A stretch of DNA of 64,000 nucleotides from Acridotheres tristis (Eukaryota > Chordata > Aves > Passeriformes > Sturnidae). The stretch is taken from positions 2,474,001 to 2,538,000 of the forward strand of contig CM072891.1 in assembly GCA_037013685.1 (NCBI GenBank). Reading direction: 5' to 3'. The notes beneath the pieces are model-generated. The model saw only the letters and a program-made list of their open reading frames with translations. It was not told where the DNA came from and ran no database searches. Shown piece after piece: positions 1-11,732 of this stretch. Made by a program: the position numbers and the translations under genes. Position 1 is the first letter of the stretch; the number at the start of each line of letters is the position of its first letter.

Positions 1-3000
1 TCTTGTACCAACATTCACAGCATGGCTGGAAGCCAAGGGGGCATCTCTGGTGTCTCCAGTTCTAACTGCTGAGTGCCCTGGATAGTGAAACTGCTTTAAA
101 CATTTGAGATATAGATCTTTCTGATCCAGACTTTCTGTATGTTTCCTGCCTGTTCTTTGGGCATTTTTTGGTCCTTTCACACTCTTTCAAACTGTTGCAT
201 TTATCTGCTTCAGAATATCTTTAGTCTTAACCTTTCAAATGTAGGAGAAATCCGGATCTGAGGAACAACTCTTTTTCCTTCAACTTGTTTTTAATTTGGC
301 TATAAATATAAATGCATTACTAATACACAAAATCTGCAAAAGAAAATAATTGGTTTTTCTCCTCTCAAGGGCTATTATTAGTGTACTGTGTCTAGGAACA
401 CTATGGATATTGCTTTAGAAAAAGTATTCTTCCCTCAGTGTAAGTTTCCTTTACCTTATCCTTTGTGTATTGTCAACTCATGTATACTTTCACTGGCTGT
501 TTTCTGCTAGGAAATTGTCCAATACAGTCAGGCAAAACACACACTTTCAAATAATTCGTACTTACCTACTTGGATAAAATCCTATTGTTCAGGTACTTCA
601 AAACAGAAAAACAAAGAAACAAGCAGTAATGCTTTTAACAGACATGGGTTTATGGGCTCATGGCAGTCTTTTGTTTCTGATTGGTTTGGGATTTTTTTGG
701 GTTTTTTTGATAATTGGTGCTTGGTAGAGTGAAATTGGAATGTCCACCTGTAGTAGTAGCTTCTGTTCTTGGCATTTACAGATAACAGACAAAATTAGTT
801 CAGTCTACACAGACCTGTTAAATGTATTTCAATATTGACCTGGAATCCAAAGTAAAACTTTTAAATGTTTCCAAACTGAAATTTATTTTCTCTTTGGGCT
901 TCATATCACATTTCAGCTGTACCTTTAGGTACCTCCCCACTGATAAATTTCTGGGGTGTTTATTAGTTAGGGCATGTGTGTATGTGTGTGTTTCAATTTC
1001 TTCATAGCCTTAAGTGGTCGAAGTCTGGCAGGCTTTTTTAGTTGCTTGTATTGAGATTTACATGTTTTCATACCACATGTGTATGTGAAGGATTCTCCAG
1101 AATTCTCTCTGACAGTCTGAGTTACAAGTGTATAGAATAATTTGCCCACAGCTCTTCTGACTTAGGCCATTGTATAGCAAAAGCTGGGGATTTTTTTTTT
1201 TGGTGTATGGCTGTAATAGTCCTTTCTTGCATCTGCTCATGGAAAGTATTTTTTTAGTAGCAGTCTCCTCTGCTGTATTTTAGGTCATTGATTCAGTGAA
1301 AAATCAAGAAAAACACAATTTTCTAAGTAAGTGTAAAAGCTCCAGTAAATCTTCTACCCTGTTACAACAGGATTTTCTTAAAATGTAGGATCTTAAAAGT
1401 CATTGGCCGGTTTTTTCAGAACCTGAAGTCTCTCAAGTTATCTAAGCTGGCTTAGAAGTGGAGCACTATTTGTTAAATAATACTGTGCTCTTTGTATGAG
1501 TTACTGAGTAACAAATTCAGAATTTAATTTTCCAGAGTCTCTTCCTGCCTCTCAGGACACTTGCTGTGAAGTTCAAACATTGTTTTCAGGCTGGTGAGGT
1601 AATTGCTAGTGTAGTCTCTCCTGCGGATGCACATCTGTTAATTTGTATGGGAATTACGCCAAATTCCTCTTAAGTTCACAAGTACTTTTGTGGCATTGAT
1701 TTTAATTGGTTCCTCCCAGTTTCAGGTGCTGAAGTGACCAGAATGTGATAAAAAGACAACCCAAACACATATTCACTATGGTCTATATCTTGAGCCTTGA
1801 TTTCTAATTGAATTGAGATTTTTCTGCAGTATAAAATGTAAGCTTAAATGCTTACAAGGTGATTTTAAAGTATTCTGTTCAGCAAAGTCTGTGAAGGATC
1901 CTACCTTCCTTTTAAGGAAAAGAGTGCAAAGAAGATTGAAGGTATAAATGAACCAGATAGACAGAGTGAACTGAAATTCTCAATCACCAAATACTCTCTG
2001 ATTAAGAGACGAGGCTCTGTCATGCCAGGACAAGGTGAACTACTAATAGGAAATGCTCTAGGTTAGGATCAGCAGGAGCTCTAGTCTAATTGAGGGGTCC
2101 CTGAAGAAGATTTTGATGCCTGAGTTGTGGGAAATTCGTCACTCTTCCCTGGGACCTGGCTGGAATATCTATTATCCTTCCCTGCAGTAACCCTGCCTTG
2201 GTAGAGCTGCCCGAGCACCATCCTGTCACCTCAACTGGGTTTTAACTAAAAACATACACACAATAAGTCTGCTGGTTTTGGCTAGAAGTAGCTTGAGTCC
2301 TCAAATTCAGCTAACTGTGTGCAGGAAAAAGGAGGTGGGAAAAGTTTGAAAGTTGGCTGCTTTGCAATATAAAGTAGTAAAAGGCAATTCAAACAAAACC
2401 TGGAAGTTCAGTCATCATTCTGGAAGTGAAAATGTGTTTAATAAGATTCCTTTCCAGATATTTGCAGTTAAGCAGAAGCTTTCTCGCTGGTGACAAAATG
2501 AAGTCTGCCATTCTTGCCATTGTTACCTACATTTGTCTGTTTAACTACCACTACAAAAAGCAGTTGCCTTGATACCAGTAACTTAAACTATATTGCTGTA
2601 GTATTTTAAGAATAATTTAAGCAATTTATTAATTTAAAACTGAAAAGTTTCTATATTTCTAGCTTTAAAATTTTGATAGAAATGAAAGATGAGTTTTCTG
2701 TAATGAATATGGATGATGGGGGCTTCAGGTGTTTGGATAGTCATAAAATCTGTTTTTAAGGACAAGTATTTACATGGTTCTGTGAAAAACAAATATCACT
2801 AGGGGAAAAACCAGAAGGCGAGGCACTCTGCCTCTAAGCAGCAGTTTTTATTAATACAGTCATGTTGGAAAGCATACAAGCTCTCATTTCAGGCTTATAA
2901 CACTTCCTGGTGTCATAGGCATGAACAAAAAAAAAGTATTTTTTCATTGCAACTCAAAGCAATAATTTATATTTTTTAAAATTTAAAGTCACCCGAACAC

Positions 3001-6000
3001 TCTTTTGTCCAGTCCTTTATCTTGGGAAGATACAGCACAGATCTTAACCTGAATTTCCAGGTTAATCAATTTTTTAATACTTGAATTTTCTTTTACTAAT
3101 CACTAGATAAAGATAATTTACATGTAGAAACAAAATTTATTAGTTATATAAAACGACATTTTGAACAATATATGAATATATGTTAATTACAAGAGAGGCA
3201 TTTCATACATTTATACCCTGAAGCATGAGGCTGGCAGCTTGTTACAGGCAGTGATGCAGTAGAGCTGATTTAGGCAGACAGATGATGGATATTGTCATCT
3301 GAACTATTGGGAAGGGCTGTGGGAAAACCGGTTGATGTGTGTTTAGACTTTAGAGGAGTAGTTTGCCTCTTTTGTATCCGAAAGCTTCTCTTTTTTCCAA
3401 TTTGATGTCAAAACATTATGCTGTGCCCAAAGAAACAGAAGGAATTAATGTTTGGTTACACTGCTATGTATTTAGGGCCACTTACATCCTCATGTCCTAT
3501 TTGGCAAGTGGAGAAGGTGGGACTGTGCTGCCTGTCCCTGCTTTCAGCTCCTTAGATCCCAGATGGTGAGAAAGCAGCACTGTCAAATGAAGGAAAAAGG
3601 AAATATGGGCCAAAGCAGGAGATGCCATTCTGAGAAGTCAAGCCTCAACTTATGAGCATTTTGACACCTGGCAGACTTGACCAGCAAGCAGGAATTTAAA
3701 CCTGCCCCAGTTTTAGCTGGTTTTGTTTCTTTTCAGTGAGGCTAGCTGTCTTTTACTGCAAACATATCCTTTCTTTTCTCTGTACCTAAAAAAAAAAAAA
3801 TTAAAAAAAAATCCTGGATGTGGCAACATAAGTCTGAATTCTTTTTACTACAGTCTTCTCAGAGCATCCCTTTGTATTCTAGATAGTTGAGGTCTAAGAA
3901 GTGTGGCAGGTGTGCAGGGGGTAATAGTTGGACAATGGCAGTGGGAAAGCTCAAAGTTCTAGAATTAATTCAGACTGCAATTTAAATCAGTATTAGTTGA
4001 AACTGTTCTGAGAACATGAAAAACTACAAGTTTTGGTGCTCAAACTCAAAGCTGGAAATGATAGGTAGTTGAGCTCACAACTGTCATGTAAAGCAGACTA
4101 GAAATAGTTTTCCTAAAATTCACACAGTATGCTAAGACAGTGTCATGTATCTGGATCTCATTCCTCCCTACCTAAATAAGTCAGAATGCACCTGTTTGCT
4201 CCATCTTAATTCTCAGGTTAATTTTTCTGATTGTCAGAAAGTTATTGTAGGAAAATCTGGAAGTTGCTTGCCAGGACCATAGTTTGGGGACCATGAACTG
4301 TAGTAGCTTGGACTACCTTGTAGCTTTGCAGAACAGAGTTATACAAACTTCTACTATCATAAGGGTTAAGGGGGTGTGTTATTTAGTATTCTTTCCCTGC
4401 CTAGTCTTCATTTCCTTGCTTTGGGAAGAAAACAGGGAGGGTAAGATTTTGAAATGGGGGTGGAAACAATTGTAAGGTTGTCTTAGTGACAGAAGGAAGA
4501 GCTTCTTGTGCTAGAGGAATAGAGATAGATATCTTTTCTTGCCTTTTGCTTTGGACTTACATATGTGAGAATAGCAAATGGGGGCCAGTCCTCATAGATA
4601 CCTTAATGTCTTTTCTTTGAGCCTTTGTACTTTGACATTTGAAAGAAAACCCAAGAAATATTTCTTTCCCAAACTTCTGGGCCATTTCTACAAGTTACAT
4701 GTGCATTGTCCTCTGAATCAAAAAGTCCAACATTGCAGACTTGAATAGCAACTGGACAAAGATACAAAAAAAGTCACCAAATCTCACAGTGTCTTCCATC
4801 ATAAATTGCTATAGCTGATTTCTCACATATTTTCTTGCTTCACCAATAACTGCACGTTGCTTAAAAAGAAGAAATCTTATTTCCATCTATGACACACAGA
4901 AATGCAGTGTGAATGCATTTATTGATGGGCTCCAAATAAACGTATCGTCCACACCACTACAGCTTCTTATTTTGAAGGCACAGTGCTACAGTTTAAAAAA
5001 AAAGGCAAAACAAGCAAAAAACCCACTTAAAATTGAAGCATAACTTAAATACTGGCTTTTATTAAGATAGATATTGATTATGTAAGATCTTAGCAAAAAT
5101 ACGTAAATGATTTGTCAGAGGGGGAATGTGTCTAGGTGTATATAATTGCTTCCACATTTTTTCCTTTTTTTAGAAAATACTTTTTACATGTTTGCAAGAT
5201 TAACTCCCACTCAGTGGCTGGTGAAGTGCTTTAGTTTTTTAAGCAACATAATGAGCAGCTAGTGAGGATGGTTTTCCCAGCTGCCAAAGGGTTTCTCAGA
5301 GTTACAGTGACTGTCATGTTACTGTCAAGCTGTCATGGACTAAGAGATGGTTTTAAAGTGTGTTCGGTGGGCTCATGAGTAGCTGGTTTTTTGAATGCTA
5401 TAGAAATGCTAGCTGTTTGCTACAATACAAAGACATAAAAGGTGAAATGCAACTCAATCTGTTTGGCTGTGCACAGTAATCATGAGTGTGAGGTCATGAG
5501 GGAACTGCTGTTTTCCCAAGAGGATTGCATCATTTAGCTTAAGACTGAATTTCTGCCTAAGATGACACACCCAAGGTCTTTGTAGGGTCCTCCATAGAAG
5601 AGTAGCCCTCTTGGCCTCTCCCAGAGTTATGTGGTGATGACACGGAAACAATCATCTAATCAAGATGCTTTTATAATTCATCACTAATAGACATTTTTGG
5701 GAGGCGGTGAAGTTTGGAAATGTAATGTGAATCTTTCACTGCAGTACAGAGCACTAATGGCTCCAAATGAAGACAAAGCTGCTGTTCATTGATTATTGAA
5801 AGTGCTATATAGAGAAGTTTGGAGAAGTAGATTTTGGATATGTCAAACGAACCCGTTTCTGGAGATGCTGAGATTAGACATTCAGTGTTTAAATATCATC
5901 TGTAAAATTTGATATTCTCACCTTGAAAGATGTTATGCCCCCTGTTTTCAAGAGCACGTGAATGTATGTCATGTAGAAGCCTTCAGAACAATAAGAAGTT

Positions 6001-8304
6001 TGCTGTATTAAAGTTTAAGGCTATATATTCATGATTGGTTATCCATGAGACTCTGAGGGGGAAAAACAAATGTTTGATCACAGAATGCATCTAGTGCTTC
6101 CTAGTGTCAAACCCTTTGTTCTGCAGAGCTGCTAGCATTAATTATATGTGTGACTTGGCTATGGTATGCACAATTTTTTCTTTTTAACATATAGCTCATG
6201 TAGCAGTAAGTAGATCATTGCCCATTTTGCAAGGAAAGAGAATAATCCACAGGGCATGAAAGTTGAGCCACTGTTAAATAGCTTTCAATTAGTACTGCTT
6301 TGTAGAATATATGTGAAACTTGGTCTAGTAGAATGCTGTAAAGTGTTTCAAAGTGATCACTGGAGTTGACAAAAGAGACATAAATACCTACAAAGAGTAA
6401 ATTTAGAGAAAATAGGTACATAAGCTTGTGCAGCTTATTTGTGAGTTTATTTCCCACTCAGTACTGTGTAGATTTGAAGTAGAAACAGAACCTGCATATA
6501 CCCTGTAGGTATAGATAGGTTTCCTGACACCTCTGCTGTATTGGGATTGTTATGTTTGGATGCATGAGCCATGGAGCAAGCAGTGAATCTTTAATACTAA
6601 TCTCACTTCTTAGTAATAGCAGTCTTTGCATTTCAGTAGTCATTCTGGTCTAATTTTGGTGCTACCTTTCTGTTACTACATTGATCTTCTGTGTTCTGTA
6701 CCATTGCATATAAGATTCTAAATCACATACTTCACCATGCACCAGTTTGGCTCTCAGTGCTTCCACTGTCAATGAGATTTCTAGCAATCTGTTTACTACA
6801 TTCTGTTCAATAGGCTGATCACTATACTGAGTCCAGCTGTGCTTTCTATTCCAAGGTAGCTTCTTAAAAACAATTATCTTCCTTGTGGAATGCTAGTATC
6901 TCCTCTTTATTTTTTTTTCCCTACTAAAATTTCCTTGGAATGAATTTTCTGTTTATCAAGTTTAGTTCTCATAAGGGTGTTTGGATTTTCATAGACACAT
7001 ACAGAACTGAAAACATCTAAATCTGAGATACTGAGAGCTTTTCATACTAATCTGCTTTTGCTAATCTATTCCAAAGTACATTTAACATCAAGACACTGAT
7101 CTGTGTGTTTCAAAATTTTCATCCTACGAACCAATGTTAACTTTTTAACTTCATGGAATGATAAGGTATCACATCAGTATTTACTTACTGTTTAACTGTG
7201 TCCCTGGGTGCAGAGGTGCATGCAGCATGCATTTTCAGAGTGGGAAGCCTCTTACTTTTCTTGGTTATTTGGGCAAATCGGGTGCACAAAAATAAGCAAT
7301 TTTGCTGTTTTAGTCTTGATTATTTTAGAAGCTTTCTTTAACTGCCAGCATCTAAAAGCAGAGAAAAGCGACTTTTCCAATAATACTCTTATTTGGCAGA
7401 CCATATGGGTAAAATTATTTTTGGAAAGAGTTTAAGTAGAAAATAAATAGATGACACACCAGCTTTAGTAGATTATGCAGTACAATGATTATACAAATTA
7501 TTTCTTCACAGAAAGTGGAAATGTGTTGGGGAATGACTTAACATACAGCAACAGATAAGTAACGTAAATAAAATACACATTTGACTACAGAAAGTGTCTA
7601 AAGCTACTTATAGAACTTCCGTGGAGTTATACTGATGAAAAGAATATTTGTTTAGAGAAAACATCTAATGCAGGAAGTCAATCTTCCTGCTGTTGAAAAG
7701 CTAGCCTTATTAAGTACTCTTTAAAAGCTGTTGAAAAGTTAGCCTTATTAAGTACTCTTTAAAACCCAATTCTGACTTAATGATAAGCTAATTAGAGCAT
7801 TATATTGTTTTTTTTATTCTTGTCCAAAATCAGAGCAGTCTTCTTTGTGATTTTCAACATACATTTTGTTTATAAGTAATATCATTCTTATTCATGGTTT
7901 TTGTTTGTGGTACCTAGTATTTGGAAGGAGAGGTGTCAAGCAAACTTTAGTTCCTTAATTCTTATACCTTTGTTTTTCACAGACTATTGTCTGACTTGAT
8001 GGATTTGTAGTGTAGTAAGTGCATGTACCTATGTCTCCTGACTGGCAGTCAAATGTCACAAATGTGCCGTGTTGTGAAAAGACTGAAAAAATGTTTTGTT
8101 TTTTTCAATCAGTAATATGAAATCCAGTCTAAAGTATTAGGTTTTTTTAATAAGGTGCATATAATTACTTGGTCATGTGGTTGGTATTTTTTCCTTCTCT
8201 GTTTCCTAAATTGAGAAGATGAGACAGAAATTATTAATGCTCAGTACTGAATATGAGAAACTTAAGCAAATTAGCATGGGGAAAAGAGAACAGTAAAGTA
8301 ATTG
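1..8304 (+). other. STXBP6: STXBP6 intron (3' part), no exon recognised
   Basis: AT-rich intronic DNA upstream of the first exon in the window. I looked for the missing amisyn N-terminal segment (about 51 residues) and for other exons and saw none. The short ORFs here have no recognisable product. The only clear structure is a two-copy 38-bp tandem repeat at 7690-7765. Unclassified moderately GC-rich stretches, such as ~1990-2260 and ~5450-5650, may be old repeats that I cannot assign. Confidence 0.7.
7690..7765. repeat. Two-copy 38-bp tandem duplication
   Basis: The units 7690-7727 and 7728-7765 differ at one internal base plus the last base. The unit begins CTGTTGAAAAG and ends CTCTTTAAAA. 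Near-identity points to a recent replication-slippage or end-joining duplication within the STXBP6 intron. Confidence 0.9.
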
Positions 8305-8717
8305 ATGGTGCACCTCTCCTATGAGGAAAGTCTGAAAAATTCGGTTTGTTCAGCCTGGAGAATGCTTTGGAGTGACCTAATTGCAACCTTCCACTACCTG
8401 AGAGCCTACAGAAAATCTGGAGAGGGACTTCTTACAAGAAGTAATGTATGTAGCAATAGGACAAAGGGAAATGGCTTCACACTGAAAGAGAGTAGATTTA
8501 GGTTAGATTACAGAAAAAAAGTCTTTACTGGGAGGCTGGTAAGGCACTGGAACAGGTTGCCCAGATGAGTGGTCGATGCCCTGTCACTAGAGGTGTTTAG
8601 GACAGACGAGATGGAGCTCTGAGCAGCCTGGTCTAGTGACAGGTCCCTGACTGTGGCAGGGAGATAGAAACGGGATGATCTTTAAGATCCCTTCCAACCC
8701 AGGCCATTCTGTGATTG
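8305..8717 (+). mobile_element. CR1 LINE, 5'-truncated, ORF2 C-terminus and 3' tail, sense
   Basis: Sense-strand CR1. The decayed C-terminal ORF2 segment contains the family hallmarks (YEESL; then NRTKGNGF, SRFRLDYRKK and HWNRLP with a stop just after). The CR1 3' end follows, with the GATGATCTTTAAGATCCCTTCCAACC signature and a remnant of the short terminal repeat (ATTCTGTGATTG). Several stops and indels show it is dead. It is 5'-truncated, as is usual for CR1, and makes no target-site duplication that I can see. It ends ~325 bp before the STXBP6 exon at 9042. Confidence 0.93.
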
Positions 8718-9041
8718 TAAGAATGGAAAGACCTTTGTTGTAGTTCTGTGTTTTTTAATAGGATGTTGGTAACTTAAGTTGATAATGACTAAAATATATC
8801 CAATTCTGAGTAGCAGACAGCTTGTTTGTCATCATACCACCATTCTGACAATAAGAAATACACTTTTCAGTGTGTTATCCTGGAAAGAGAATGCATTCTA
8901 CTGTCAGAATCAGTGACAAGTATTTGCTTTGTGGGACACTGCAGAAAACGCACCAGCAATACAGCTAGACATAAGTGAAGTAAACAGCATGTTCCTGGAT
9001 CACAAAGCCCATTTCAGTTACATGTTTTTCTGTATGTTCAG
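8718..9041 (+). other. STXBP6: Intronic spacer between CR1 and exon 9042-9172
   Basis: Unique AT-rich intron sequence containing the branch region and the TTTTTCTGTATGTTCAG acceptor of the first exon in the window. Nothing else recognised. Confidence 0.7.
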
Positions 9042-9172
9042 TGACGAACAAGAAACCAGCTCAAGCATCTATTACGAAGGTGAAGCAATTTGAAGGCTCC
9101 ACGTCATTTGTCAGGAGGACGCAGTGGATGCTCGAGCAGCTTCGCCAGGTCAACGGTATCGACCCTAACCGG
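9042..9172 (+). CDS. STXBP6: STXBP6 (amisyn) internal coding exon, residues ~52-95
   Basis: Amisyn is a cytosolic syntaxin-1/SNAP-25-binding protein that inhibits SNARE-mediated vesicle fusion. Its N-terminal half is a Sec3-like PH fold that binds PI(4,5)P2, and its C-terminal half is a VAMP-like R-SNARE coil without a membrane anchor (established knowledge). This 131-nt exon follows a pyrimidine-rich tract and AG at 9040-9041. It starts in phase with two bases finishing a Val codon, reads TNKKPAQASITKVKQF and then VRRTQWMLEQLRQVNGIDP, and ends before a GTGAGT donor at 9173. These residues belong to the PH-like half and match my memory of vertebrate amisyn almost position for position. The last codon is CGG (Arg), where I remember Gly in mammals. 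The exon is followed ~100 bp later by an antisense solo LTR. The residue numbering assumes the usual 210-residue protein. Confidence 0.95.
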
Positions 9173-9273
9173 GTGAGTTTGAACAGCTGTCTAGAAAATG
9201 GACACTGAGCTGTTATGTAACTGATTTCTGAGCCAGGCATTCTCTCTATTCAAAAGGCATCTGGAAATAGAAG

Positions 9274-9879
9274 TGTGTTGGTTTGAGAGTAAAACCAGTG
9301 CGAGAGTCCAAGTCAGTAATACAATTTAATAGGAGAAAAGAGAAAAAATAAAATATATGCAGTAATATAAAAGAAACAACCACCGACACAGTCAGAAATA
9401 CAAGCTGACACCCTGTCAGTCAGGGTGTTGGTAGCAGTCCGTATAAATGGTGGCTGCATCCTCCTGGATGACAGATGTGGTTCTGTTGAAGCAGTGCTCC
9501 TGTAGAAGGTACAGTTTTCCAGCGATGATGTGGAAATGGTCCAACTTTCCTCCGGGATCCAGTGGAAAGGTCTGCCCTCGTGTCCCAAACCCCAGTTTTT
9601 TATCTAGGTAGGAAAGGCTTGGCTCCTGCCCCTGGCTGGGGCATCTCCCAATGGGATGATGTAATCTTATCAGTCACACAATAGGACTGAATGGCCCATT
9701 AACGGAATATATCTCCCGGAGGAAGGATGGGTTGTGAAAAGATAACGATGATCATCCCCCTGATTTTATCAGATGGCACATCAGCAGAGGATATCTCCCA
9801 CAGAGATAAGGATCACCACCCCTCCCACATTTGAACAGATGGTGATAGAATACACATTTTTGCATTGTACCCCAGGACA
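9274..9879 (-). mobile_element. Solo LTR of an endogenous retrovirus, antisense to STXBP6
   Basis: This 606-bp block starts TGTGTTGG and ends GGACA on the + strand, so both orientations have TG...CA (TGT...ACA) ends. It is flanked by a perfect 5-bp duplication AGAAG at 9269-9273 and 9880-9884. Read on the - strand, it has a TATA-like box (TAGATAAAAAAC, around 9595-9606), then an ATTAAA signal near its 3' end (~9326-9336), and a short hairpin (~9407-9428). That is LTR U3-R-U5 order. No gag or pol lies beside it, so it is a solo LTR left by recombination. The resemblance is to LTRs frequent in passerine genomes (from memory). The minus-strand 91-codon ORF inside it is a by-product. Confidence 0.88.
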
Positions 9880-11566
9880 AGAAGATATGGGTTTAAGTGC
9901 AAGTTCTCAAAAAAGAAATGACTAAGTGGAATATGTGAAGTAAATTTTAATGGGAAACATAGGAGGAAGCTAAAACGCAGTCATATGGATCTTTTCTTCT
10001 TGTCTTTCCATACTTTTCTTACTGCTTTTCCTTTGTAAAGAGCAGAGTAAGAGCCTTGTTTGCTTCAGCTTTAAGCCTCTTGGGGTCTGCTTTGGCATGC
10101 AGCTGTGCTGTGAGATAGAGCAATAGGTAGAAGTAAATACAGAAGAGGTTGCTGAGATTCAAGTTTGTGAGATCTTGTGAATCCTGCATTTTTTCTAGGA
10201 CAGTCCTCTCCTCAGATATTTCGGCATTCCTTATCTTACGCTAGAAAATGTGATAATGTCCTTTAGCTGCAAATGCCAAGTGAACAGATTTAAACAAAAA
10301 AATTACCAAAAATAAAGCAAATCAACCCTCCATTAAATAGCTATGGAATTATTCCTTTAATTTGGACTATACAGCTCACCTTGCTATTGCAGGACAAAAT
10401 TGTACTAATATGTGTTAGGCTTATGAATACAATATTCCAGTACTAAAACAACCTAATTGAAAATTAAAAATGTGTCTCATAATATGTGCTCACGAAGTGA
10501 TTTAGTGTTCTTTTTGTAGCAAAATATTTTTGTGACTAACTCCCTTAGTTTCTTCAAAGTTGTACTCTGATCAGCTACCTAAGTGTCTTAACTATGGTGC
10601 ACCAAATTCTGTCGTTACCCAAGTGTTGGTTAGTACCTAAGTGCCTAGAACCAACTCTATTTACTACCTGAAGATTTGGTACAAAAAAGAAGCCCTTGGC
10701 CACTGACCTATGACAGGCAAGGAGTAGAATTATATTTTCTGTGGGCAAAGGTACTATAAAAACAAGTGAAATGACAAATAGACAAGGGATAAGAGTTTTA
10801 AGCCCTTTTAGAGCATCTGCTATGCAGCTATATACATAACAGATTGAAAGTCCTACCTTAAGCTTAGAAATGTTTCTTTCAGGCTCATCTCCATGTGAAT
10901 TCCTAGTGTCATCAGTTAGGAAAGAACATGTACTAGATTAGATTGCAAAACAATGTTTCACAAATATTAAATATATAGCATGACTTCTTGCATAAAATCC
11001 TTTTATTTTGGCAACAGAATATGGTGTAGAGCTGCAGTGTGATTTGTTCTGGGAGTGGCCTTTTGCTCATGTTATCCTGAGTCCTTTGCAACACTTCATG
11101 AAAATGCATTAAATGCAATAACTAGGACTTGTTATTTGCTTAGGACTTAGCTTATTTGTTCAGTTGAGCACGGAGAGCAGAGCCACATCTTCTATAACAT
11201 ACTGTGACCGTCGGTTTTGTGTTGAGAGGCATAAATGCTTGAATAATATAGAAGACAAATAACTATATATCTGAAGATAGCAAGGGTTTCTTATGAGAAT
11301 TTGGCTTTTAATGTTTTGATCTAAATTATTTTTGTTTTCAGTTATTTTTGATATAGTTGATTATTCCTCATTAAAAATAACTGTAAGAAAAAAAACTTCC
11401 TTCCTATTTGGTCTTTTTCATTCAAAAATATGAAGTAAGACCAGGATGGTTATTAGTTGCGTGACCTTTCTGCTTTTTGCAACACAGTACATTTTAAAAA
11501 ATATCTTTCTCCAAATCATTTTTAAAACTGGAATAATAACAGTCTGATTTCTTTTCTTTCTTTTAG
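9880..11566 (+). other. STXBP6: Remainder of the 2.4-kb STXBP6 intron
   Basis: AT-rich unique sequence between the solo LTR and the exon at 11567. No exon, repeat family or RNA gene recognised. Short minus-strand ORFs around 10933-11118 and 11418-11645 have no support; the second overlaps the real exon in antisense. Confidence 0.7.
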
Positions 11567-11732
11567 GATTCCCCAGAATTTGATTTACTATTTGAAAATG
11601 CATTTGACCAATGGGTAGCAAACACAGCTTCAGAAAAATGCACATTCTTTCAGATTCTACATCACACTTGTCAGCGATACCTTACAGACAAGAAGCCAGA
11701 ATTTATCAACTGCCAATCTAAAATTATGGGAG
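11567..11732 (+). CDS. STXBP6: STXBP6 (amisyn) internal coding exon, residues ~96-150
   Basis: This 166-nt exon has a strong pyrimidine tract with AG at 11565-11566 and a perfect AG|GTAAGT donor at 11733. It begins in phase 0 directly after the previous exon's Arg codon and ends with the first base of a Gly codon completed in the next exon. It encodes DSPEFDLLFENAFDQWV, then the Cys-containing stretch SEKCTFFQILHHTCQRYL, then KPEFINCQSKIMG. It completes the PH-like half and the linker to the SNARE coil. Relative to the mammalian protein as I recall it there are a few conservative changes (for example Pro for Ala after DS, and Lys for Arg before KPEF). The reading frame is uninterrupted and there is no sign of decay. 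Confidence 0.96.

Noticed and set aside
9313..9588. 91-codon minus-strand ORF
   Set aside because: Inside a solo LTR that carries TATA and poly(A) signals in this orientation. No retroviral protein motif.
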